Under the pieces are notes generated by a model. The model saw only the letters and a list, made by a program, of their open reading frames with translations. It was not told the origin of the DNA and did no database searches. Of a stretch of DNA of 8,560 nt, positions 1 through 4,934 are shown piece after piece. Position 1 is the first letter of the stretch. The number at the start of each line of letters is the position of its first letter. Made by a program: the position numbers and the translations under genes. Source of the DNA: a bacterium (lineage in GTDB: Bacteria > JAHJDO01); the NCBI GenBank assembly GCA_030631525.1, contig DAOVKY010000023.1:1-8560 (forward strand), written 5' to 3'.

Positions 1-2
1 TT

Positions 3-707
3 CTTGAAGAACTTACCAAATATATAAAACCAAGAACAAGAGAACAATGGAATAGCAAGATAGAAGCATGGAAAAAGAAATGCCCTTTAGCATATAAAGA
101 TGATGGTGATTGTATCAAGCCTCAGTATGTTGTGGAAAAGATAGAGGAAGTTACAAAAGGAGAGGCCATTATAACAACAGAGGTTGGACAGAACCAAATG
201 TGGGCTGCTCAATTTTTTAGATATACAAAGCCCAGAACATTTATTTCTTCCGGCGGTCTTGGCACAATGGGTTTTGGTTTTCCTGCGGCTATTGGAGCAA
301 AAGTTGGATGTCCGGACAAAGTTGTTTTTGATATAGCTGGAGACGGTAGTTTTCAGATGAATATTCAGGAGCTTGGTACAGCTGCTAAAAATAATATAAA
401 TGTTAAAGTAGCAATTTTAAATAACGGCTGTCTTGGAATGGTAAGACAATGGCAGGAGTTGTTTTACGATAAGAAGTATTCACATACAATTCTTGATAAT
501 AACCCTGATTTTGTAAAAATAGCTGAAGCTTATGGAGCAAAAGGGCTGAAAATTACATGCAAAAAAGATGTTGAGGGAGCGCTTAGGGAGGCTATAAAAA
601 CTGACGCGCCTTTTGTTATAGACTTTAGAGTAGCGCCGGAAGAGAATGTATTTCCAATGGTGCCTGCGGGAGCAAGTTTGACGGAAATGCTCTCCGGATT
701 AGCATAA
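3..707 (+). CDS. ilvB: Acetolactate synthase large (catalytic) subunit, 3' part only
   Basis: This is the C-terminal 234 codons of the ThDP-dependent enzyme that condenses two pyruvates to 2-acetolactate, or pyruvate plus 2-oxobutyrate to acetohydroxybutyrate. It is the first common step of valine, leucine and isoleucine synthesis. The frame is open from the window edge, so the 5' part, including the catalytic glutamate region and the FAD-binding middle domain, lies outside. A GTG at 132 is internal, because family-like sequence (TREQWNSKIEAWK, QYVVEKI) continues upstream of it. The ThDP/Mg-binding motif is visible: GDGSF at 339-353 followed by NNGCLGMVRQWQ from 420. The C-terminal PMVPAG..LTEML ending is also typical of IlvB. 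The gene ends 27 nt before ilvN, its regulatory subunit, which supports IlvB over other ThDP enzymes. No odd residues are seen in the visible part. Confidence 0.96.
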   Translation, partial: LEELTKYIKPRTREQWNSKIEAWKKKCPLAYKDDGDCIKPQYVVEKIEEVTKGEAIITTEVGQNQMWAAQFFRYTKPRTFISSGGLGTMGFGFPAAIGAKVGCPDKVVFDIAGDGSFQMNIQELGTAAKNNINVKVAILNNGCLGMVRQWQELFYDKKYSHTILDNNPDFVKIAEAYGAKGLKITCKKDVEGALREAIKTDAPFVIDFRVAPEENVFPMVPAGASLTEMLSGLA

Positions 708-734
708 AATAGAATTAAAGGAGTAAACAGCATA

Positions 735-1220
735 ATGAAACATATAATATCCTGTCAGGTTGAAAACAAGTTTGGCGTTCTTGCCAGAATAAGCGGACTT
801 TTTAGTGGAAGAGGATTTAATATAACAAGCCTGTCCGTAGGCGCAACTGCCGAAGATCCAACAATCTCCAGAATGGTTATTGTTACAGAAGGAGATGAAA
901 AGGTTCTTGAGCAGATCACAAAACAGCTTAACAAACTTATAGATGTGATAAAGGTTCAGGATTTAGCGGGAGAAGACGTAATAGACCGCGAATTCATGTT
1001 AATAAAACTTGCTTATGACGCAAAGAAATATACAAAACTGACCCAGATTATTGAAACTTTTCATAGTAAAGTAGTAAGCATGAGTCCAAAACATCTGATA
1101 GTGGAAATAGACGGGGATGAAAAAAAGCTAAACACGTTTTTGGATTTAGTAAGACCGTTCGGAATAGCAGAAATCGCCAGAACCGGCAAAATAGCAATGA
1201 CAAGAGTGGATAAGAAGTAA
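735..1220 (+). CDS. ilvN: Acetolactate synthase small (regulatory) subunit
   Basis: At 161 aa this is the usual length for the IlvN/IlvH subunit, which activates IlvB and gives it end-product inhibition. An N-terminal ACT domain spans about residues 2-76 (HIISCQVENKFGVLARISGLF). The C-terminal ALS small-subunit domain starts near REFMLIKL and ends in IARTGKIAMTR, as in complete family members. N11, G14 and N29 match the positions known from E. coli IlvH as needed for valine binding, so feedback inhibition by valine is likely retained. This is inference from alignment by eye. The ATG is preceded by AAAGGAG at 717-723. The gene is complete although accessory DNA begins immediately afterwards. 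Its stop lies 5 nt from the stop of the convergent methyltransferase gene, and no terminator hairpin is visible between them. Confidence 0.96.
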   Translation: MKHIISCQVENKFGVLARISGLFSGRGFNITSLSVGATAEDPTISRMVIVTEGDEKVLEQITKQLNKLIDVIKVQDLAGEDVIDREFMLIKLAYDAKKYTKLTQIIETFHSKVVSMSPKHLIVEIDGDEKKLNTFLDLVRPFGIAEIARTGKIAMTRVDKK

Positions 1221-1225
1221 CTCAG

Positions 1226-2011
1226 CTAACGTATGTTTTTGCGCGAATCCGTATATAACCGAGTTAAATATGGCCTTACTACTTCGCCATTATATTTTTT
1301 TACGATTAAATCATAGATATCGCTATAAAATTTCGTTTTTACTTTTTTGTCTAAAACTATATTGCCAGAATATGTATTTAATAATTTTATATAGTCATCT
1401 GCTTTAAATGTTTTCTCCCAACGGTATTCTATTATTTCTAAACTTTTAAATAATTTGTTTTTCTTGATTTGCGCTTCAAATGATAAACCTTTATTAATTT
1501 TATTTGTTTCAGCACTTTTTCTAAAATATTTATCATATATTGTTTGTGATTCCTCAAAAAATCCTGTGAATGGTCGATGATGATGATTCCTAAATATAGC
1601 TAAACACCCGAAATTTTTTAACAATATAGCTGCTTTGGGTATTCCAATACCATAGGGGATCCAATGAAATGCTGAAGCTGAATATATGAAATTAAATGTA
1701 TTGGCTTCGCTTTGTAAATCTTCGAATGAAATATTCTCTATTCTCACATTTTTGTATTCTTTACAATTTTCTGCTGTCAATTTACATAAATTTTTCCCGA
1801 TATCTATACATAGTATATTAAAACCAAATTTCGCAAATGCAACTGTAGCCTGTCCTGTTCCACATCCAATTTCAAGTATTTTATCACTCTTTGTAATTTT
1901 AGATATAGACATAATATCTTTATATAATTTTTCTGGATATCCGGGACGAATATTATAATCGTTAGCACTAATATCGAATGAATTTTTCAAGCTATTTTGC
2001 GAAATTATCAT
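1226..2011 (-). CDS. Class I SAM-dependent methyltransferase, substrate unknown
   Basis: A 261-aa Rossmann-fold methyltransferase of the Methyltransf_11/25 type. The N-terminal lead-in YNIRPGYP (residues 19-26) is typical of this group. Motif I is ILEIGCGTG at 45-53. The acidic end of strand 2 is D70 in ILCIDIG, and a motif-IV-like stretch runs FNFIYSASAFHWI at 106-118. The SAFHW signature is common in small-molecule or unspecified methyltransferases. No NPPY/DPPY motif of N6/N4 DNA methylases and no PC motif of C5 enzymes is seen, so a DNA methylase role is not supported. No good Shine-Dalgarno precedes the ATG, and the gene starts 15 nt after the nuclease stop on the same strand, so translation may depend on coupling. 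Its coding sequence looks more AT-rich than the ilv genes, fitting recent acquisition. The natural substrate cannot be told. Confidence 0.88.
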   Translation of the reverse strand: MIISQNSLKNSFDISANDYNIRPGYPEKLYKDIMSISKITKSDKILEIGCGTGQATVAFAKFGFNILCIDIGKNLCKLTAENCKEYKNVRIENISFEDLQSEANTFNFIYSASAFHWIPYGIGIPKAAILLKNFGCLAIFRNHHHRPFTGFFEESQTIYDKYFRKSAETNKINKGLSFEAQIKKNKLFKSLEIIEYRWEKTFKADDYIKLLNTYSGNIVLDKKVKTKFYSDIYDLIVKKYNGEVVRPYLTRLYTDSRKNIR

Positions 2012-2026
2012 ATAATTTTTTTAATG

Positions 2027-3070
2027 TTATTTCTTTTCCGAAGCAATCCTTATACGATTCATCTGCGATTGAAGTTCTTTTTTCGATGGCAAATACAACT
2101 GGTATTCTTTCGCAAATATCCGTCTGTCCGATTCGGGTAATGTAAATTTTACGATAGTTTCAGTTTTCTGTTTACAGAGAATAATGCCGATGGTTCGGTT
2201 TTCTTCAGGAAGCTTGACTGTCCTGTCAAAAATATTAACATACATCTGCATTTGACCAATATCCTGATGCTTTAATTCTCCAATTTTTAAATCAATTAAG
2301 ACAAAACACTTTAATAGCCGGTTATAGAATACCAGATCAATATAAAAATGCTGGCCGTCAAAGGTAAATCGCTTTTGCCGGGCAACAAAACTAAACCCTT
2401 TGCCGAGTTCAAGCAGAAATTTTCCCAGATGTTCAATCAAAGCGCTCTCCAAATCGCTTTCTGAATATTCCTCTTTTTCATCGATTCCTAAGAATTCTAA
2501 AACATAGGGTTCTTTTAACGCATCCTGCGGTTTTTCAATAATATGTCCTTTGCGGCTCAACTCAAGTATCTTTTTTTTACTTCTGCTTAAGGCAAGCCGT
2601 TCATACAATGCTGCATTAAATTGACGGTCTAACTCGCGCACCGCCCAATTATTCTCGATACATTCCATTTCGTAGAACTTTCGTTCAGCAGGATTTTTAA
2701 TTCTTACAAGCCGTATGTAGTGTGTCCAGCTTAACTTAAATTGTATTGATTTCGCAGATTTCGAAATCGGTGATTTCGTTTTTGCATAAGTGGTATAAAA
2801 CGCCCGCATTAATTCAAGGTTTCGCACTGAAAAACTTTTTCCGAATTCATTAGTAAGCTTTACTGATAATATCTGTAAAATTTTTTTGCCGTATTCTGCC
2901 CGTGTTTTCCCTTTTTGCTCTTCTTCAATAATAAGTTTGCCTATTTCCCAGTATGCCGAAACCATAACGCTGTTAATGGTTCGATAGCTTTTTTTTCGCG
3001 CCTCTTCAAGAATAAATTTAATATTCCCGTAAACTGTGTCAATGGTTCTGGTTGATACATTATTCATCAT
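2027..3070 (-). CDS. DUF1016/YhcG-family PD-(D/E)xK nuclease-domain protein
   Basis: A 347-aa protein with both halves of the YhcG family. The DUF1016 N-terminal domain covers about residues 15-175: YWEIGKLIIEEEQ at 40-52, EFGKSFSVRNLELMRAFY at 75-92, LSWTHYIRLVRIKNPAERKFYE at 113-134, and NNWAVRELDRQ at 140-150. The C-terminal nuclease-like domain covers about 205-330. In it, E213 in ALIEHL, D245 in FYIDLVFY and D260-x-K262 in LIDLK form a plausible intact PD-(D/E)xK site, with QMQMY at 273-277 in the usual following helix. Family members are widespread on accessory DNA and are thought to act on nucleic acid, but the role is not settled. Two ATGs stand in tandem at the start; AAGGG about 6-7 nt upstream of the first supports initiation there. 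The gene leads the reverse-strand pair with the methyltransferase. Confidence 0.93.
   Translation of the reverse strand: MMNNVSTRTIDTVYGNIKFILEEARKKSYRTINSVMVSAYWEIGKLIIEEEQKGKTRAEYGKKILQILSVKLTNEFGKSFSVRNLELMRAFYTTYAKTKSPISKSAKSIQFKLSWTHYIRLVRIKNPAERKFYEMECIENNWAVRELDRQFNAALYERLALSRSKKKILELSRKGHIIEKPQDALKEPYVLEFLGIDEKEEYSESDLESALIEHLGKFLLELGKGFSFVARQKRFTFDGQHFYIDLVFYNRLLKCFVLIDLKIGELKHQDIGQMQMYVNIFDRTVKLPEENRTIGIILCKQKTETIVKFTLPESDRRIFAKEYQLYLPSKKELQSQMNRIRIASEKK
2748..2778. repeat. Small palindromic repeat inside the nuclease gene
   Basis: Three copies of GATTTCG start at 2748, 2757 and 2772. The middle one is part of the perfect 12-bp palindrome GATTTCGAAATC at 2757-2768. The stretch encodes the polar linker around residues 98-108 of the DUF1016 domain, just before the conserved LSWTHY motif. 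It may be replication slippage in a tolerant linker. Confidence 0.6.
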
Positions 3071-3201
3071 AATATGCCCTTGGTTTTTTTAACTATTTCT
3101 TACGATCTACCTCATACATCTTTAATATTGCCGAACAGTCACTTCTGCTTTAATGTTACCATAGCTCAAATTGCTTAAAACCTCAATAAATTTAATTTCA
3201 C

Positions 3202-3230
3202 ATCCCCCTAAATCCCCCTTCAAAGGGGGA
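3202..3230. repeat. C-run/G-run hairpin repeat
   Basis: Two C-runs (at about 3204-3208 and 3214-3218) are followed by a G-run at 3225-3229. TCCCCCTT at 3213-3220 is the exact reverse complement of AAGGGGGA at 3223-3230, giving a tight stem. From memory, near-identical dispersed elements occur in many copies in several anaerobic bacterial lineages and often give spurious frames reading PPLKGDxGG, as here. No T-tract follows on either strand, so it is not an obvious intrinsic terminator. Confidence 0.65.
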
Positions 3231-3238
3231 CAGCCATT

Positions 3239-3264
3239 AAGGGCACAAGATATTGTGCCCCTAC
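3239..3264 (-). repeat. REP-like element, GTAG plus hairpin (left copy)
   Basis: Read on the minus strand this is GTAG, then GGGCACAA, a 4-nt loop, TTGTGCCC, then TT. The stem is 8 bp and perfect. A GTAG tetranucleotide 5' of a short palindrome is the hallmark of REP sequences mobilised by REP-associated tyrosine transposases (RAYT). No such transposase lies in this window. It forms an inverted pair with the copy at 3307-3332. Confidence 0.75.
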
Positions 3265-3306
3265 AGATGAATTTTGGTGTGTGATTTAGATTATCCTTTA
3301 AATTTT

Positions 3307-3332
3307 GTAGGGGTTCAATATTTTGAACCCTT
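3307..3332 (+). repeat. REP-like element, GTAG plus hairpin (right copy)
   Basis: On the plus strand this is GTAG, then GGGTTCAA, the loop TATT, TTGAACCC, then TT. It matches the left copy at 21 of 26 positions. Four of the five differences are two paired changes (CA/TG to TT/AA) that keep the stem intact, and the fifth is in the loop. The two elements point away from each other, with their GTAGs facing a 42-nt AT-rich spacer, which is a BIME-like arrangement. Confidence 0.75.
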
Positions 3333-3355
3333 CTATGCTTCATGAAAAATAAATT

Positions 3356-3384
3356 TTGCAAAAAAAATTATAAAAGTGCATAAT
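3356..3384 (+). promoter_or_regulatory. Candidate promoter for the toxin-antitoxin genes
   Basis: TTGCAA at 3356-3361 (4 of 6 to the -35 consensus), a 17-bp spacer, and CATAAT at 3379-3384 (5 of 6 to the -10) would start transcription near 3391, about 30 nt before the antitoxin ATG. The arms ATTAT at 3367-3371 and ATAAT at 3380-3384 form a small inverted repeat over the spacer and -10, a possible operator for toxin-antitoxin autorepression. AT-richness makes chance matches easy. Confidence 0.45.
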
Positions 3385-3410
3385 AGGCATCTAAACAGGA
3401 AGTGAAAAAA

Positions 3411-3415
3411 AGGGG
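3411..3415 (+). promoter_or_regulatory. Ribosome binding site fixing the antitoxin start
   Basis: AGGGG lies 7 nt before the ATG at 3423. The alternative GTG at 3402 lies almost on top of the only upstream purine run (AGGA at 3397-3400) and would make this SD part of the coding region, so the ATG is preferred. Confidence 0.7.
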
Positions 3416-3422
3416 ATTAACA

Positions 3423-3611
3423 ATGCAACATACTGATGTCAAACAAGAGGCACACTATCTTTTGGAGAAGTTGCCAGAGAATGCAACATGGGATGACTTG
3501 ATGTGTGAAATCTATGTTCGTCAGGCCATTGAAGCCGGGCTTGAAGATAGTAAAGCTGGTCGAACTGTTGATGTAAAAGATGTTCGCGCCAAGTTTGGAT
3601 TGTCTAAGTGA
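3423..3611 (+). CDS. Small antitoxin of a type II toxin-antitoxin pair
   Basis: A 62-aa protein from the ATG, which is better placed after the SD than the GTG at 3402. It begins MQHTDVKQEAHYLLEKLPENATW and continues DDLMCEIYVRQAIEAGLEDSKAGRTVDVKDVRAKFGLSK. The pattern LPExATWDDLMxEIYVRQxIExGLxDxxAGR is one I recognise from short proteins encoded directly before ParE/RelE toxins. I cannot assign it firmly to ParD, Phd or another named antitoxin family. There is no membrane segment or signal peptide. Its TGA overlaps the GTG start of the toxin by 4 nt, the usual translational coupling of antitoxin and toxin. It probably binds and neutralises the toxin and may repress its own promoter; both are inferred from the pairing. 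Confidence 0.82.
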   Translation: MQHTDVKQEAHYLLEKLPENATWDDLMCEIYVRQAIEAGLEDSKAGRTVDVKDVRAKFGLSK

Positions 3612-3898
3612 AAGCTCGTTGGACAAACACGGCGTTAGAACATCTACTGGCAATTTACGAGTATATCGCTCAAGATTCGTCCGTATATGCTCAACGGATG
3701 GTTGATAGATTGACTCGACGCTCGGAACAGATTGCAACTTTCCCTTTGTCTGGGCGTATGGTGCCGGAATATGAAGCAAAAGATATACGAGAAATGGTGG
3801 AGAAACCATACCGAATTATTTATCGAATAAAACCGGAACAAATAGATGTTTTGGCGGTGATATACGGTGCGCAGTTGTTATCTGAAAATTTTAAATGA
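3608..3898 (+). CDS. RelE/ParE-family toxin
   Basis: A 96-aa protein beginning at a GTG that overlaps the antitoxin stop. It has the family's order of landmarks: WTNTALEHLLAIYEYIAQD (residues 5-23), then ARG-rich helix YAQRMVDRLTRRSEQIATFPLSGR (27-50), VPEYEAKDIREMVEKPYRIIYRI (52-74), and the final strand IDVLAVIYGAQLL (79-91). The FPxSGRxVPE and PYRIIYRI patterns are typical of ParE-like members. ParE toxins poison DNA gyrase and RelE toxins cleave mRNA on the ribosome; sequence alone does not decide which applies here. The usual HGAR near the C-terminus reads YGAQ (86-89), a mild departure. Length is normal and nothing suggests decay. ilvC follows after only 28 nt, with no terminator between, so the toxin mRNA probably continues into ilvC. 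Confidence 0.9.
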   Translation: MKARWTNTALEHLLAIYEYIAQDSSVYAQRMVDRLTRRSEQIATFPLSGRMVPEYEAKDIREMVEKPYRIIYRIKPEQIDVLAVIYGAQLLSENFK

Positions 3899-3913
3899 TA
3901 ACGGATAAAAAAC

Positions 3914-3920
3914 AGGAGGT
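3914..3920 (+). promoter_or_regulatory. Strong ribosome binding site of ilvC
   Basis: AGGAGGT lies 6 nt before the ilvC ATG and is the best SD match in the window. It gives ilvC strong initiation of its own whatever transcript it rides on. Confidence 0.85.
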
Positions 3921-3926
3921 TAAGAA

Positions 3927-4925
3927 ATGGTAAAGATGTATTATGATCAGGATGCGGATTTAGGGTTGTTAAAAGGGAAAACTGTAGCAATTATTGGTTA
4001 TGGCAGTCAGGGACATGCTCAGGCGCAAAATCTCAGAGATAGTGGAGTAAATGTTATTGTTAGTGATCTTAAAGACAGTCCAAACTGGGAAATGGCTGTT
4101 AAGGCGGGATTTGAACCTGTAAGCGCTCAGGAAGCTGCCAAAAAAGCGGATATTATTCAGATTCTAACCCAGGACGATGTGCAGGCAAAGGTGTACAAAA
4201 ACGATATAGCTCCATATATGAAGGATGGCAAAGCGCTTGTTTTTTCGCATGGATTTAATATTCATTTTGGGCAGATAGTTCCTCCAAGCAACATAGATGT
4301 TTTTATGGTGGCGCCAAAGGGACCTGGTCATTTGGTTAGAAGAATGTATGAAAATGGCGGCGGTGTGCCATGTTTAATAGCGGTTTTCCAGGAATACACA
4401 GGCAAGGCCAGGGATCTTGGGCTTGCGTATGCTAAGGGAATTGGCGGAACAAAAGCAGGTGTAATAGAAACAACTTTTGCAGAAGAAACAGAAACTGATC
4501 TTTTTGGTGAGCAGGTAGTTCTGTGTGGCGGCTTGACAGCTTTAATAAAGGCAGGTTTTGAAGTATTGGTTGAAGCAGGATATCAGCCGGAAATGGCTTA
4601 TTTTGAATGTATGCATGAAGTGAAATTAATAACAGATCTGCTGCATGAAGGCGGTATTGGGGGAATGAGGAATTCAGTCAGCGATACGGCTGAATATGGA
4701 GATCTTTCCGTAGGTCCTAGAATAATAACCAAAGATACAAAAGCCGAGATGAAGAAAGTATTAAAGGAAATTCAGTCGGGGAAATTTGCCAGAGAGTGGA
4801 TTTTGGAGAATCAGGCGAATAGACCTGTATTTAATGCATTGGCTAAGAAGGATGAAAAACATCTGATTGAAATAGTAGGCAAAAAACTGAGAAGTATGAT
4901 GCCTTGGCTTACTAAGAAAAAATAA
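3927..4925 (+). CDS. ilvC: Ketol-acid reductoisomerase (class I), possibly NADH-preferring
   Basis: At 332 aa this is a short, class I KARI, which isomerises and reduces 2-acetolactate (or acetohydroxybutyrate) to the dihydroxy acid using Mg2+ and a nicotinamide. The Rossmann motif GYGSQGHAQAQN is at residues 24-35. H108 in SHGFNIHF is the conserved catalytic histidine. The Mg ligands D191 and E195 (TDLFGEQ) and E227 and E231 (YFECMHEVK) are present, as is S252 in SVSDTAEYG. The ending AREWILENQ...LRSMMPWL is normal. The oddity is the loop after strand 2, VSDLKDSPNW (45-54). Common NADPH enzymes read roughly VGLRKGSxSW there. Here Asp47 sits at the strand end and Leu48 replaces the phosphate-binding Arg, both features associated with NADH use. 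The start is fixed by a strong SD. leuA follows after 9 nt. Confidence 0.97.
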   Translation: MVKMYYDQDADLGLLKGKTVAIIGYGSQGHAQAQNLRDSGVNVIVSDLKDSPNWEMAVKAGFEPVSAQEAAKKADIIQILTQDDVQAKVYKNDIAPYMKDGKALVFSHGFNIHFGQIVPPSNIDVFMVAPKGPGHLVRRMYENGGGVPCLIAVFQEYTGKARDLGLAYAKGIGGTKAGVIETTFAEETETDLFGEQVVLCGGLTALIKAGFEVLVEAGYQPEMAYFECMHEVKLITDLLHEGGIGGMRNSVSDTAEYGDLSVGPRIITKDTKAEMKKVLKEIQSGKFAREWILENQANRPVFNALAKKDEKHLIEIVGKKLRSMMPWLTKKK

Positions 4926-4934
4926 AAGGAACTC

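Larger units (their letters stand above)
3071..3422. other. Non-coding interval between divergent nuclease and toxin-antitoxin genes
   Basis: About 350 bases with no credible gene. From left to right it holds the weak SD of the nuclease gene, plain AT-rich sequence to about 3195, a C/G-run hairpin repeat at 3202-3230, an inverted pair of GTAG-headed hairpins at 3239-3264 and 3307-3332, and a candidate promoter at 3356-3384 driving the antitoxin gene. The reverse-strand reading frame across 3122-3361 starts at a TTG and is made largely of the repeats, so I do not call it. I found no convincing promoter for the nuclease gene. Confidence 0.7.

Noticed and set aside
708..734. Leader peptide or attenuator / T-box between ilvB and ilvN
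   Set aside because: The 27-nt gap holds only an SD and is too short. Any such control would lie upstream of ilvB, outside the window.
1686..1958. Plus-strand frame of 90 aa inside the methyltransferase gene
   Set aside because: It lies wholly opposite a gene with clear family motifs, has no SD and no recognisable domain. The other antisense frames inside ilvB, leuA, the toxin pair and the gamma-type gene were dropped for the same reason.
1226..3070. Restriction-modification system
   Set aside because: The methyltransferase has no recognisable DNA-methylase catalytic motif and no specificity subunit is present, so nuclease plus methyltransferase alone does not support the call.
3213..3230. 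C/G hairpin as an intrinsic terminator
   Set aside because: No T-rich tail follows the stem on either strand, and the element looks like a dispersed repeat.
3122..3361. 79-aa reverse-strand reading frame
   Set aside because: It starts at TTG without an SD and is built largely from the hairpin repeats (PPLKGDLGG and similar). Such frames are usually artefacts of dispersed repeats.
3402..3422. GTG start for the antitoxin
   Set aside because: The purine run upstream is too close to it, while AGGGG is well spaced for the ATG at 3423.
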